Shown piece after piece: positions 1 through 8,046 of a stretch of DNA of 64,000 bases; positions within the stretch are counted from its first letter, which is position 1, and each line of letters starts with the position of its first letter. The notes under the pieces are model-generated. The model was given only the letters and a program-made list of their open reading frames with translations, ran no database searches and was not told the origin of the DNA. Source of the stretch: Micromonospora sp. NBRC 110009. GTDB lineage: Bacteria; Actinomycetota; Actinomycetes; Mycobacteriales; Micromonosporaceae. The translations under genes were made by a program, and so were the position numbers. Location: the NCBI RefSeq assembly GCF_030518795.1, contig NZ_CP130427.1:2418001-2482000 (forward strand), given 5' to 3'.

Positions 1-286
1 ATGCGGAGCGCTCGACCGCTTGCGGCCTGCCCCGTAAGGGCCGCACACAGTCTGCGCTTCAGTTAAGTGTGTAGCCGACCGGGTCGGTGGTTCCATCCGT
101 AGTTCGGACCCCTGCTGATGGAAAGAATGGCTGGCCATTGTCGGGCCCGGTGATCGTTGTCCGGCGGCTACTGAAACACGCCGGATCCGGAGCGTGAACA
201 CGCGGATACGAATTGCCCTGCGTAATTGATTCGCACCTTGCGAAGGACCGGCCGCGCGGCACGGGGCGCTCGTCGTGCCTGCGGGA
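1..286. other. Leading intergenic stretch before moaC
   Basis: No gene can be supported here. The first 66 bases are open in frame 1 up to a TAA and could be the last codons of a gene that begins outside the window, but this cannot be judged. The rest lacks the third-position GC bias of the neighbouring genes. A long open frame on the minus strand through this stretch is only the shadow of moaC-mogA-moeA. Confidence 0.4.
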
Positions 287-292
287 TAGGCT
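287..292 (+). promoter_or_regulatory. -10 box of moaC (leaderless type)
   Basis: TAGGCT lies 7 nt before the GTG at 300. No Shine-Dalgarno sequence is present. This spacing fits transcription starting at or next to the start codon and decides the moaC start. Confidence 0.6.
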
Positions 293-299
293 CGCGGCC

Positions 300-791
300 G
301 TGACCGATCCCGCGCAGCTCACCCACGTCGATTCGGCCGGCGCGGCCCGGATGGTCGACGTCTCCGCCAAGCCCGTCTCCGGGCGGCTCGCGGTCGCCGC
401 CGGCCGGCTGCGCACCACGACCGAGGTGGTGGAACTGCTGCGCCGCGACGGCCTGCCCAAGGGCGATGCTCTGGCGGTCGGCCGGCTCGCCGGGATCATG
501 GGCGCCAAGCGCACCCCCGACCTGATCCCGCTCTGCCACCCGATCGCCCTGCACGGCGTCACCGTCGACCTGCGGCTCACCACCGACACCGTGGAGATCA
601 CCGCGACCGCGAAGACGGCCGACCGGACGGGCGTCGAGATGGAGGCGCTCACCGCGGTGGCCGTCGCCGGGCTCGCCCTGGTCGACATGGTCAAGGCGGT
701 CGACCCGGCCGCCTCGGTGGACGCGGTCCGGGTGCTCCGCAAGGAGGGCGGCAAGACGGGCGAGTGGGTCCGGCCGGAGGGCCGGCCGTGA
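300..791 (+). CDS. moaC: Cyclic pyranopterin monophosphate synthase MoaC
   Basis: MoaC converts the product of MoaA into cyclic pyranopterin monophosphate, the first stable intermediate of molybdenum cofactor synthesis, in the cytoplasm. The 163-residue product matches the usual length of about 160. The family motif around LCHP lies at residues 78-81, followed by the conserved GVEMEALTAVAV segment at 111-122 and KAVD at 132-135. The GTG at 300 is chosen over an upstream TTG because it gives the family length and sits 7 nt after a TAGGCT box. The stop overlaps the mogA GTG as GTGA, so the two are translationally coupled. The partner MoaA is encoded about 13 kb away on the other strand. Confidence 0.95.
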   Translation: MTDPAQLTHVDSAGAARMVDVSAKPVSGRLAVAAGRLRTTTEVVELLRRDGLPKGDALAVGRLAGIMGAKRTPDLIPLCHPIALHGVTVDLRLTTDTVEITATAKTADRTGVEMEALTAVAVAGLALVDMVKAVDPAASVDAVRVLRKEGGKTGEWVRPEGRP

Positions 792-1258
792 TCCGGGCCC
801 GGGTGATCGTCGCCTCCAACCGGGCCGCCGCCGGGGTCTACGAGGACACCAGCGGTCCCCTCCTCGTGGCCGGCCTGCGGCAGCTGGGCTGCGAGGTCGA
901 CGAGCCGGTGGTGGTGCCGGACGGCGAGCCGGTCGGCGTGGCGCTGCGGGCCGCCCGGGACGAGGGCGTCGACGTGGTGCTGACCAGCGGCGGCACGGGC
1001 ATCACCCCGACCGACCGGACGCCCGACGTGACCCGCGCGCTGCTCGACTACGAGATCCCCGGCATCGCCGAGGCGATCCGGGCATACAGCCGCGACGCCG
1101 TTCCCGCTGCCGCCCTGTCCCGGGGGCTGGCCGGCGTGGCCGGTCGCATGCTGGTGGTCAACCTGCCGGGGTCGCGTGGCGGGGCGAAGGACGGGCTGGC
1201 CGTGCTCGGGCCGATCCTGCGCCACGCGGTCGACCAGCTCCGCGGCGGTGACCACTGA
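788..1258 (+). CDS. mogA: MogA/MoaB-type molybdopterin adenylyltransferase
   Basis: This 156-residue protein adenylylates molybdopterin so that MoeA can insert molybdenum. The MoCF-fold signature SGGTG is at residues 67-71, followed by ITPTDRTPDVT, and the C-terminal half carries the conserved NLPGSRGGAKD loop. The start is the GTG at 788, which overlaps the moaC stop. MogA and MoaB are close paralogues and sequence alone cannot say whether the MoaB or MogA name is better. A stop, 37 nt and a separate promoter-like box separate it from moeA. Confidence 0.9.
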   Translation: MIRARVIVASNRAAAGVYEDTSGPLLVAGLRQLGCEVDEPVVVPDGEPVGVALRAARDEGVDVVLTSGGTGITPTDRTPDVTRALLDYEIPGIAEAIRAYSRDAVPAAALSRGLAGVAGRMLVVNLPGSRGGAKDGLAVLGPILRHAVDQLRGGDH

Positions 1259-1283
1259 ACCCGCACGACGTCCGGGCCGGCGA

Positions 1284-1289
1284 TAGGCT
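1284..1289 (+). promoter_or_regulatory. -10 box of moeA (leaderless type)
   Basis: GATAGGCT occurs here as it does before moaC. The TAGGCT core is 6 nt before the moeA ATG, so moeA can be transcribed independently of moaC-mogA. Confidence 0.55.
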
Positions 1290-1295
1290 CGCCGG

Positions 1296-2555
1296 ATGAG
1301 CACGGAAACCGCAGCCGCCGTGGCGCAGGTCGCCGCGCCGCAGCCAGCCGCCTGGGAGGAGGCCCGCTCCCGCGTGTACGCCGTGGGCCTCGCCGCCGCA
1401 CTTCCCGCGGTCGACCGGCCGCTCGCCGACGCCGACGGGCACACCCTCGCCGAGCCGCTGGCCACGCGTACCCACCTGCCGGCGTTCCCCACCTCCAGCG
1501 TGGACGGCTGGGCGGTGCGCGGGGACGGCCCGTGGCAGGTGGTGGGGCGGGTGCTCGCCGGGCAGACCCCACCCCCGCTGAGCACCGACGGCACCACCGT
1601 GGAGATCGCCACCGGGGCGATGGTCCCGGAGGGCACCGCCGCGATCCTGCGGATCGAGGAGTCCACCCGGACCGCCGACGGCCGGGTCGACGGTACGCCG
1701 CGCCCGAGCCTGGAGTGGCGGGAGCCAGGCGAGGAGGCCTCCGCCGGCGAGGAGTTGCTGCCGGCCGGCACCCCGGTCGACCCGGCGCTGATCGGCCTGG
1801 CCGCCTCCTGCGGCCACGACACGCTGCGGGTCCGCCGGCAGCCGCGGGCCGCGGTGCTGGTCTTCGGTGACGAGCTGCTGACCTCCGGCCCGCCCGGCGC
1901 CGGCCGGGTCCGGGACGCTCTCGGCCCGGCGGTGCCCGCCTGGCTGCGCCGGTACGGCTGCCAGGTGCGCCCGGGCGACGTGATCGGCCCGGTGGCCGAC
2001 ACCCTGCCCGCCCACGTGGCCGCCCTGCGCGGCGCGCTCGCCACCGCCGACCTGGTCTGCACCACCGGCGGCACCATGCACGGTCCGGTCGACCACCTGC
2101 ACCCCACACTGGAGGCGCTCGGCGCGGACTACGTGGTCAACACCGTGGCGGTCCGCCCGGGCTTCCCGATGCTGCTCGCGCGGTTGGTGGACGACGAGGG
2201 TCGGGTCCGGTTCGTGGCCGGCCTGCCGGGCAACCCCCAGTCGGCGGTCGTGGCGCTGGTCTCGCTGGTCGCGCCGCTGCTCGCCGGCCTCCAGGGCCGG
2301 CCGATGCCGGTGTTGCCGCAGGTCACCCTGGCCGAGTCGATCCCCGGCCGGGGCGACTACACCCACCTCGCCCTGGTCCGGTGGGACCGGGTCGCCGGCA
2401 CCGCTCACCCACTGCGCCACGTCGGCTCGGCGATGCTGCGCGGCCTGGCCGGGGCGGACGGTTTCGCGGTGATCCGGCCGGGCGCCAGCGGCGAGGTCGG
2501 GGACCAGGTGTCCGTCGTACCGCTGCCGCTGCTCCCCGGGGAGCGGGCGTGGTGA
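1296..2555 (+). CDS. moeA: Molybdopterin molybdenumtransferase MoeA
   Basis: MoeA inserts molybdate into adenylylated molybdopterin to give the mature cofactor. The 419-residue length is normal for MoeA. The N-terminal PTSSVDGWAVRG motif (about 66-76) is the MoeA signature. The central MoCF domain shows TTGGT followed by MHGPVDH, and GLPGNPQSAVVA comes near residue 310. The C-terminal beta domain is complete. Transcription probably starts at its own TAGGCT box. The stop overlaps the moaE GTG as GTGA, so MoaE is made in the same translational unit. Confidence 0.95.
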   Translation: MSTETAAAVAQVAAPQPAAWEEARSRVYAVGLAAALPAVDRPLADADGHTLAEPLATRTHLPAFPTSSVDGWAVRGDGPWQVVGRVLAGQTPPPLSTDGTTVEIATGAMVPEGTAAILRIEESTRTADGRVDGTPRPSLEWREPGEEASAGEELLPAGTPVDPALIGLAASCGHDTLRVRRQPRAAVLVFGDELLTSGPPGAGRVRDALGPAVPAWLRRYGCQVRPGDVIGPVADTLPAHVAALRGALATADLVCTTGGTMHGPVDHLHPTLEALGADYVVNTVAVRPGFPMLLARLVDDEGRVRFVAGLPGNPQSAVVALVSLVAPLLAGLQGRPMPVLPQVTLAESIPGRGDYTHLALVRWDRVAGTAHPLRHVGSAMLRGLAGADGFAVIRPGASGEVGDQVSVVPLPLLPGERAW

Positions 2556-2983
2556 GCCCGGTCCAGGGGGTCACCGTCGGCGCGGTGACCGACCAGCCGC
2601 TCGACCTGGCCGCGCACGAGGCGGCCGTCGCCGACCACCGGGCCGGCGCGGTCGTCTCGTTCCAGGGCGTCGTCCGCGACCACGACCACGGCCGGACGGT
2701 GACCCTGCTGGAGTACGAGGGCCACCCGACCGCCGAGGCCGTGCTCCGCGAGGTGGCCGCCGAGATCGCGGCCGAGCCGGAGGTGTACGCGGTGGCCGTG
2801 TCGCACCGGATCGGCCGGCTGGAGATCGGCGACGTGGCCCTGGTCGCGGCGGTGAGCACCGCGCACCGGGCCGCCGCCTTCGCGGCCTGCGCCCGGCTGG
2901 TCGACGAGGTGAAGGCGCGGCTGCCGATCTGGAAGCGGCAGGTGTTCGGCGACGGCACCGAGGAGTGGGTGAACTGCCCCTGA
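2552..2983 (+). CDS. moaE: Molybdopterin synthase catalytic subunit MoaE
   Basis: MoaE is the large subunit of molybdopterin synthase. It takes sulfur from the MoaD thiocarboxylate to build the dithiolene of molybdopterin. The 143-residue product has the MoaE features VVSFQGVVRDHDHGRTV, a central YEGHPTAEAVLREV helix, SHRIGRLEIGDVALVAAVS and the C-terminal KARLPIWKRQVFGDG lysine segment. The chosen GTG overlaps the moeA stop; a GTG one codon earlier is also possible. Its MoaD partner is at 13.7-13.9 kb on the opposite strand. It ends convergently, 3 nt from the next gene. Confidence 0.95.
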   Translation: MSPVQGVTVGAVTDQPLDLAAHEAAVADHRAGAVVSFQGVVRDHDHGRTVTLLEYEGHPTAEAVLREVAAEIAAEPEVYAVAVSHRIGRLEIGDVALVAAVSTAHRAAAFAACARLVDEVKARLPIWKRQVFGDGTEEWVNCP

Positions 2984-2986
2984 CGC

Positions 2987-4423
2987 TCAGCGGCGGGCGG
3001 TGAGCTGGGCGGTGCGTACCAGCCGGTCGTGGTAGAACGCCGGTTCCGCGCCGGGGCGCCACGGCAGCGCCGCGACCAGCACGATCAGGGCGATCGCCAG
3101 GGAGTTCTCCATCAGCGCGCCGAACAGGCCGTCCTGGTAGTGCGACACCTCGGGCAGTTGGTGCTCGTACGGCCAGATCGGCGAGATCAGGAAGAGCAGG
3201 TAGAGCGTCAGCGCGCCGACGCCGTGCCGCAGGCCGGTGAGCGTCGGATACCAGATCGGCGGGCGCAGCGGCGGCACCCCGGTGGCGGAGGGCGTCCCGT
3301 TGACCCGGGGTAGCAGCCCCCGGCTGGCCTCGCGGCGGCGTACCGCGGCGTCGGCCAGCACGATGATTGCCGGGATCACGAACACCAGGTGGTGGGACCA
3401 GGAGATCGGGCTGATCACGTTGGCGGTCAGCCCGACCAGGGTGAACGCGGTCAGCTCGTCGCCGTCGGCCCGGGCGCTGGCCGCGCGGGACAGGCCCAGC
3501 GCCAGCACCAGCACCGAGAAGGCCAGCCAGAGCAGGCCGGGCGTCTCGATCGAGTCGTAGAGCCGGGCCAGCAGGCCGGCGAGCGACTGGTTGGCGGTCA
3601 TGTCCGCCGCACCGACCCGCTCGGTCTGCCAGAGCACCGCGCTGAAGTACGTCCGCGACTCCTCCCCGACCAGTGCGAACGTCCCGAGGGTCACGGCGAT
3701 CGTGGTGCCGATCGCGGTCAGCGCCGCGCGCCACTGCCGGGTGATCATCAGGTACGCGACGAACAGCGCCGGGGTCAGCTTGACCGCGGTGGCCAGGCCG
3801 ATGCCGACCCCGGCCCAGGTGCCGCTGTAGACGAAGCGGGCCAGCGCCGAGTCGGCGATGTCGTGGTGGGTCCCCCGCTTGGCCCGCCAACGCAGCCCGA
3901 CCATGTCGGCCATGATCAGTGCGAAGAGCAGCAGGTTGACCTGGCCGTAGCCGAGCGTCTCCCGGGACGGCTCGATGGCGACGGCCATCGGCGTGGCGAT
4001 GCTGACGGTGAACCACAGCGGCCAGCCGAGCCGGTCGACGATCGGGCGCAGCAGCGCGGCCAGCACGACGGCGAGCGCGGCGATGCTGGCCAGGGCGTTG
4101 AGCCAGCCGGCGGCGTCGACCGGCAGCCAGGACATCGGCAGCATGACCAGCCCGGCGAAGGGTGGGTAGGTGAAGCCCAAAGTGGTGGAGGGCGCGATGA
4201 AGTCGTACAGCTCGTGGCCGCTCGCCCACCACACCACGGCACCGTGGTAGATCTTCATGTCGAAGAAGTTGTACGGCCGCCCGAACGCGCCGATGGCGAG
4301 CCATGCGGCGTAGGCGACGGCGGCCACGATGCCGGTCCGTACGACTGTCCTGCGATCGATCCCACGCGTCCCGCGGTGGACTGGGGCGAGGCGGTCCAGG
4401 CGTCTACCGACGGTCGCCGGCAT
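2987..4423 (-). CDS. GT87-family (DUF2029) membrane mannosyltransferase
   Basis: This 478-residue polytopic membrane protein resembles the GT87/PimE family of polyprenyl-phosphomannose-dependent alpha-mannosyltransferases that extend lipid-linked mannans in actinobacteria. Evidence includes the early FFDMKIYHGAVVWW segment, LYDF then FTYPPFAGLVMLP near residues 70-95, and about ten hydrophobic helices. In the family the acidic residue after the first helix is catalytic (here probably the D of FFDMKIY). The ATG at 4423 places the first helix near residue 30; upstream in-frame extension is arginine-rich and unlikely. The acceptor is unknown. Confidence 0.8.
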   Translation of the reverse strand: MPATVGRRLDRLAPVHRGTRGIDRRTVVRTGIVAAVAYAAWLAIGAFGRPYNFFDMKIYHGAVVWWASGHELYDFIAPSTTLGFTYPPFAGLVMLPMSWLPVDAAGWLNALASIAALAVVLAALLRPIVDRLGWPLWFTVSIATPMAVAIEPSRETLGYGQVNLLLFALIMADMVGLRWRAKRGTHHDIADSALARFVYSGTWAGVGIGLATAVKLTPALFVAYLMITRQWRAALTAIGTTIAVTLGTFALVGEESRTYFSAVLWQTERVGAADMTANQSLAGLLARLYDSIETPGLLWLAFSVLVLALGLSRAASARADGDELTAFTLVGLTANVISPISWSHHLVFVIPAIIVLADAAVRRREASRGLLPRVNGTPSATGVPPLRPPIWYPTLTGLRHGVGALTLYLLFLISPIWPYEHQLPEVSHYQDGLFGALMENSLAIALIVLVAALPWRPGAEPAFYHDRLVRTAQLTARR

Positions 4424-4627
4424 GGCGTGGCCACCCCCGTACCAAGCTCGTCCTACCCGTCCAGGTCCCGCACGGAGCCTAAGACGGCGCCTCACGTTGC
4501 TGCCTCCCGCGTTATGCGACCGTGTCCGATCCCACACATGTTTTTGACATTTCCACCGCGTTAACGGGTGTCGGACGGTTCAGGTGATTAGTGGCCTTGC
4601 GGGGGGTGGTGGCCGTATTGATGCAGG

Positions 4628-5173
4628 TCAGCCCGGAAGTCGGCGGGCGGTGGCCGCCGACCGGGCGGCGAGCTTCGCCTCGCGGCGGGCGGTCCGGACC
4701 GCGCGCTGCACCGAGTGGCGCGAGTGGTTGATCCGGTGACTCGCGCGCCAGCGCAGTCCGGGCTTGCCCTCGGTGTCCGCGGCGGCGAGGAGCAGGCCGC
4801 CGAAGAGCCCCAGGTTCTTCAGGAAGTGGACCTGGTTGTTGTTCTTCGCCGCCGGGTCGTCGTTCTTCCAGAAGGGATGGCCGGCGATCGTCACGGGCAC
4901 CAGGGTCCCGGCGAGGACGAGCGCGACGGGCCGGGTGAACCTCCCGGTCGCCAGCATCAGCCCACCGACGAGCTGGGTGGCCGAGTTGGCCCGGATCAGC
5001 GTCTCGGTGTCGGTCGGGATCCGGGGATGCAGGTTCTGGAGCAGTGGGGCGGCCCGGTCGGTGACCGGCTTCGCGGCCGCCGCCAGCCGGCCGGGGTTCT
5101 GCAGGTTACGGGCGCCGCTGACCACGAAGATGCCGCTCAACATGACGCGGGCGAGGGAGCGCACGGGTTTCAT
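4628..5173 (-). CDS. DoxX family membrane protein
   Basis: A 181-residue protein with the DoxX layout: an N-terminal helix followed by a motif of the form GARNLQNP, a second helix around LVGGLMLATGRFTRPVALVLAG, then FLKNLGLFGGLLLAA. The basic tail after residue 140 probably lies in the cytoplasm. DoxX proteins are four-helix membrane proteins linked in some bacteria to thiol or redox stress, but no specific role can be read here. A GTCATA (TATGAC on this strand) box lies 6 nt before the ATG. Confidence 0.8.
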   Translation of the reverse strand: MKPVRSLARVMLSGIFVVSGARNLQNPGRLAAAAKPVTDRAAPLLQNLHPRIPTDTETLIRANSATQLVGGLMLATGRFTRPVALVLAGTLVPVTIAGHPFWKNDDPAAKNNNQVHFLKNLGLFGGLLLAAADTEGKPGLRWRASHRINHSRHSVQRAVRTARREAKLAARSAATARRLPG

Positions 5174-5295
5174 GGCTCAGTCATACCCCGTCGCGACGAT
5201 CGTCACCCCTGTAACGCCCGAAAGGGATCGGCCGACGTGGACGTCCGTGCGGTACCGATTTCAGCGACCGTCGCGGATGGACCGGTCGGGGGCGG

Positions 5296-5301
5296 TAAGG
5301 T
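5296..5301 (+). promoter_or_regulatory. -10 box of the GNAT gene
   Basis: TAAGGT lies 7 nt before the GTG at 5309 and supports that start over far upstream in-frame codons. Confidence 0.5.
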
Positions 5302-5308
5302 CGCGCGG

Positions 5309-5854
5309 GTGACGACGCTGCGACTCCGACCCGAGGATCCGGCGGACGAGGCACCGGTCGCCCGGGTGCTGGCGGCCGCCTTCGCCCGCCCCGATGTCGC
5401 CACGCCACCCGAGGTGGGGCTGGTCGATGAGCTGCGGCACAGCGACGCCTGGATTCCCGAACTGGCGATGGTCGCCGAGTACGGCGGCGAGGTGGTCGGC
5501 TACGCGTTGCTGACCCGGGTCCGGGTGTGCTCGGACGGGGGCGCGTATCCGGCCCTGGCGCTCGGCCCGGTGGCGGTCGCCCCGCACCGGCGGCGGATCG
5601 GGCACGGCACCGCGGTGGTGCAGGCGGCCCTCGACGCCGCGACCGAGCTGGGCGAACGGCTGGTGGTGGTGCTGGGCGACCCGGCGTTCTACCGCCGGTT
5701 CGGCTTCGGCCCCGCCGACCGCCAGGGGCTGACCAGCCCCTGGTCGGGGCTGGGGGAGCCGTGGCAGGCGCTGGTGCTGCCGCCGGTCACCAGCGACGAG
5801 GCGCCCCCGGCGGCCGGCGAGGTGATCTTCCCGCCGCCCTGGTCCAAGGTCTGA
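5309..5854 (+). CDS. GNAT family N-acetyltransferase
   Basis: The 181-residue product has the GNAT fold of the YhbS type. It contains TLRLRPEDPADEAPVARVLAAAF at the N terminus, the acetyl-CoA-binding strand-loop LGPVAVAPHRRRIGHGTAVV (a variant of Q/RxxGxG/A) near residues 90-110, and LGDPAFYRRFGFGPA, typical of this subgroup. It transfers an acetyl group from acetyl-CoA to an unknown amine. It is monocistronic and converges on the AAA+ gene, leaving only 10 nt between stops. Confidence 0.85.
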   Translation: MTTLRLRPEDPADEAPVARVLAAAFARPDVATPPEVGLVDELRHSDAWIPELAMVAEYGGEVVGYALLTRVRVCSDGGAYPALALGPVAVAPHRRRIGHGTAVVQAALDAATELGERLVVVLGDPAFYRRFGFGPADRQGLTSPWSGLGEPWQALVLPPVTSDEAPPAAGEVIFPPPWSKV

Positions 5855-5864
5855 CCGGCCGGCG

Positions 5865-7100
5865 TCAGGCCGGTTGGGTGCGCAGGTACCGGCCGAAGTG
5901 CGGGACGGTGAAGGCGACCGTGCCCCGCTCGCCGGAGTAGATCAGCCCCTTCTTGATCAGCGCGTCCCGAGCCGGGGAGAGGCTGGCCGGCCTGCGGCCC
6001 AGCGCGCGGGCGATCTCCGCGGTCGGCACCGCCGCGTCCATGTCATCCCGGCCGCTCTCCTCCCCTGCCACCAGGGAGAGCGTCGCCATCGCCCGCATGT
6101 ACTCGCGCTCGGCGGGGGTGGCCCGCTCGAATCGCGAGCCGAAGAAGCCGACCGCCAGTTCGGCCTCCGCCTCGGGCGCGGCGACCCGGACGTCGGCGGC
6201 GGTGATCGGTGAGCGCGGGGCGTGGTCCCAGGTGGCCTTCCCGTACGCCTGGACGAAGTAGGGGTAGCCGCCGGACTTCTCGTAGAGCAGGTCGAGCGCC
6301 TTCTGCTCGTACTCCACCTCCTCCCGCTCGGCCGGCGCGCAGAGCGCCTGGTCGGCGGCGATCCGGTCGAGCCGGTCGATCCGCTGGTAGCGGAAGAGCC
6401 GCTCGGAGTAGGACTTGGCGGCGCTGAGCACGGCCGGCAGGTGCGGCAGCCCGGCGCCCACCACGATCAGCGGCGCGCCGAGCTGGGACAGCTCGTGACA
6501 GGCGGCGCAGAGCGCGGAGACATCCTCCGCGCCGAGGTCCTGCATCTCGTCGATGAAGATCGCGATGCCGGTGCCCACGTCGGTGGCGACCGCCGCCGCG
6601 TCGCTGAGCAGCTCGACCAGGTCGATCTCGATGTCCCCGGAGTCGGCCCGGCCGCTGCTGGCCGGCACGTCGATGCCCGGCTGCCAGCGGTCCCGCAGCT
6701 TCGGCCCCGCCCCGCCCCGCCCGGTCGGCGCGGAGCGCTGGGCGAACGCCTTGAGCACCCCGAGGAAGGCGTCGATCCGGTCCGGGGCGCGGTGCCGGGG
6801 CGCCAGCTCGCGGACCGCCATGTGCAGCGCGGCGGCGATCGGCCGACGCAGCGACTGGTCGGGCCGGGCCTCGATCTTGCCGGTGCCCCAGAGGTGGTTG
6901 ATGGCCTGCGACCGGAGGGTGTTGAGCAGGACGGTCTTGCCGACCCCGCGCAGGCCGGTGAGCATCAGGCTGCGCTCGGGGCGGCCCCGGGCGACCCGCT
7001 CCAGCACCACGTCGAAGACGTCCAGCTCCCGCCCCCGCCCGGCGAGTTCGGGCGGGCGCTGGCCGGCGCCCGGGGCGTACGGGTTGCGGACCGGATCCAC
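5865..7100 (-). CDS. Stand-alone ORC1/Cdc6-like AAA+ ATPase with C-terminal winged helix
   Basis: This 411-residue ATPase has a Walker A GLRGVGKT at residues 49-56 and a Walker B IFIDEMQD at 181-188. A sensor-type segment follows, then a lid, and a C-terminal winged-helix region ends in FTVPHFGRYLR. This is the layout of the ORC1-like STAND/AAA group whose members act as DNA-associated or signalling ATPases; the target is unknown. The GTG at 7100 is preferred over the ATG at 7142 because TACTCT lies 7 nt before it and the 42 nt in between hold a palindrome rather than conserved protein. A 20-bp palindrome overlaps the expected -35 region, so the gene is probably repressed by a dimeric regulator or by itself. 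Confidence 0.8.
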   Translation of the reverse strand: MDPVRNPYAPGAGQRPPELAGRGRELDVFDVVLERVARGRPERSLMLTGLRGVGKTVLLNTLRSQAINHLWGTGKIEARPDQSLRRPIAAALHMAVRELAPRHRAPDRIDAFLGVLKAFAQRSAPTGRGGAGPKLRDRWQPGIDVPASSGRADSGDIEIDLVELLSDAAAVATDVGTGIAIFIDEMQDLGAEDVSALCAACHELSQLGAPLIVVGAGLPHLPAVLSAAKSYSERLFRYQRIDRLDRIAADQALCAPAEREEVEYEQKALDLLYEKSGGYPYFVQAYGKATWDHAPRSPITAADVRVAAPEAEAELAVGFFGSRFERATPAEREYMRAMATLSLVAGEESGRDDMDAAVPTAEIARALGRRPASLSPARDALIKKGLIYSGERGTVAFTVPHFGRYLRTQPA

Positions 7101-7107
7101 GAATCGC

Positions 7108-7113
7108 AGAGTA
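7108..7113 (-). promoter_or_regulatory. -10 box of the AAA+ ATPase gene
   Basis: On the minus strand TACTCT stands 7 nt before the GTG at 7100. Its -35 region would fall at about 7131-7137, inside the palindrome at 7121-7140. Confidence 0.5.
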
Positions 7114-7120
7114 TCGGGCC

Positions 7121-7140
7121 GTCTAGCTGGGAGGCTAGAC
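7121..7140. promoter_or_regulatory. Operator copy 1, GTCTAGC-N6-GCTAGAC
   Basis: A perfect inverted repeat with 7-bp arms and a 6-bp spacer. The same arms and spacer length recur at 7195-7214, 74 bp away centre to centre (about seven helical turns), which favours a protein-binding site over an RNA hairpin alone. It covers the likely -35 region of the AAA+ gene. Confidence 0.6.
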
Positions 7141-7182
7141 ATCCGTAGATGGGGCTACCGGCGTGTCGACTTCCCTCGACCG

Positions 7183-7226
7183 AAAACTAGGGCTGTCTAG
7201 CGTCCACGCTAGACAGCCCTAGTTTT
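7183..7226. terminator. Bidirectional intrinsic terminator containing operator copy 2
   Basis: A perfect 20-bp stem (7183-7202 with 7207-7226) and a 4-nt loop, with A-run and T-run at the ends, so it can terminate in both directions. It sits 12 nt beyond the stop of the LppU-like gene. The palindrome GTCTAGC-N6-GCTAGAC (7195-7214) forms the top of the stem, so it could also be a DNA operator for the AAA+ gene. Confidence 0.85.
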
Positions 7227-7238
7227 TGCTACGACGGG

Positions 7239-7961
7239 TCAGCGCTGCTTCAGGCAGAGCACGAAGTCGAGCGTGTCCAGCTCGCTGTCGAAGAAGTACC
7301 AGTCGGTGTAGCCGGCCACCTTAGCGCACTTGGCCTCGGCGTCCTTCTTGCCGTTGGTCGCGCCGTCGATCCGGCGCAGCACCTGGTAGGTCTTCGCGCC
7401 GCACGCACTGATGAGCAGCTCCGGCCGGCTGGCACTCCCGTCGTTGCGGACGCACTGGCCCTCCTGCACGAAGCGGGGATCGGTCGAGGACGCCGGGGCC
7501 GGAGGGGACGCCACCGGACCGCCCGGCTCGCCGGCCCCCGCGCTCGCGTCGGCGGGCCCGGACCCGCTCACCGGCGCCGGCTCGTCCCGACCGAGCACCC
7601 AGAAGGCCGCCGCGCCGCCGAGCACCAGCACCGCCACCACGGCCAGCACCGCGACCAGCCGACCCTTGCCGCGCTTCGGCGGCGATTCGCGGTACGACGG
7701 GCCGCCGTACCCGGCGTATCCGGGCTCCGCCGGAGGCTGCGGCTGCCCGGTGTCCCAGCCCGCGATCGGCTCGTACCGCTGCCCGGGCGGCTGGTACGGG
7801 TGACCGGTCGGCTCGTACCGCTGCGCCGGGGGCTCACCCCAACCGCCCGGCTGCGGGGCGTACCCGGAGTCGGGTCGTTGCCCGGCCGGCGCGTACCCGT
7901 CCCCGGTCGGGCCGTCCCACCGGTCCGGTGCCGCACCGCCCGGTGGTCCGAAATTCGACAT
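7239..7961 (-). CDS. LppU/SCO3897-like proline-rich membrane-anchored protein
   Basis: A 240-residue protein with a disordered, proline/tyrosine/glycine-rich cytoplasmic region (residues 1-100) holding repeated QRYEP units, a basic patch, one transmembrane helix at about 102-123, a Pro/Ala/Ser linker and a compact extracytoplasmic domain. The latter has four cysteines (QCVRNDG, ISACG, AKC, LCL) and the YQVLRRIDG and GYTDWYFFDSELD motifs of the LppU/SCO3897 family. The function of that family is not established. The start is fixed by an AGGAGG seven bases before the ATG. A strong terminator follows. Confidence 0.75.
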   Translation of the reverse strand: MSNFGPPGGAAPDRWDGPTGDGYAPAGQRPDSGYAPQPGGWGEPPAQRYEPTGHPYQPPGQRYEPIAGWDTGQPQPPAEPGYAGYGGPSYRESPPKRGKGRLVAVLAVVAVLVLGGAAAFWVLGRDEPAPVSGSGPADASAGAGEPGGPVASPPAPASSTDPRFVQEGQCVRNDGSASRPELLISACGAKTYQVLRRIDGATNGKKDAEAKCAKVAGYTDWYFFDSELDTLDFVLCLKQR

Positions 7962-8046
7962 GGAACGCCTCCTGGTACGCCAGTGCTGAGAGGCCGGCCA
8001 CCAACCGGGGACGGCGACGCCGTGGTCACCGTAGCGTGGTCCACCG

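Noticed and set aside
59..2420. Minus-strand open frames of up to 682 codons opposite moaC-moeA
   Set aside because: They are arginine/proline/alanine-rich shadows of the moa genes, lacking any recognised domain; high-GC DNA often opens the opposite frames.
7101..7142. ATG at 7142 as start of the AAA+ gene
   Set aside because: The added codons spell the palindrome and there is no ribosome-binding site; the GTG at 7100 has a well-placed -10 box.
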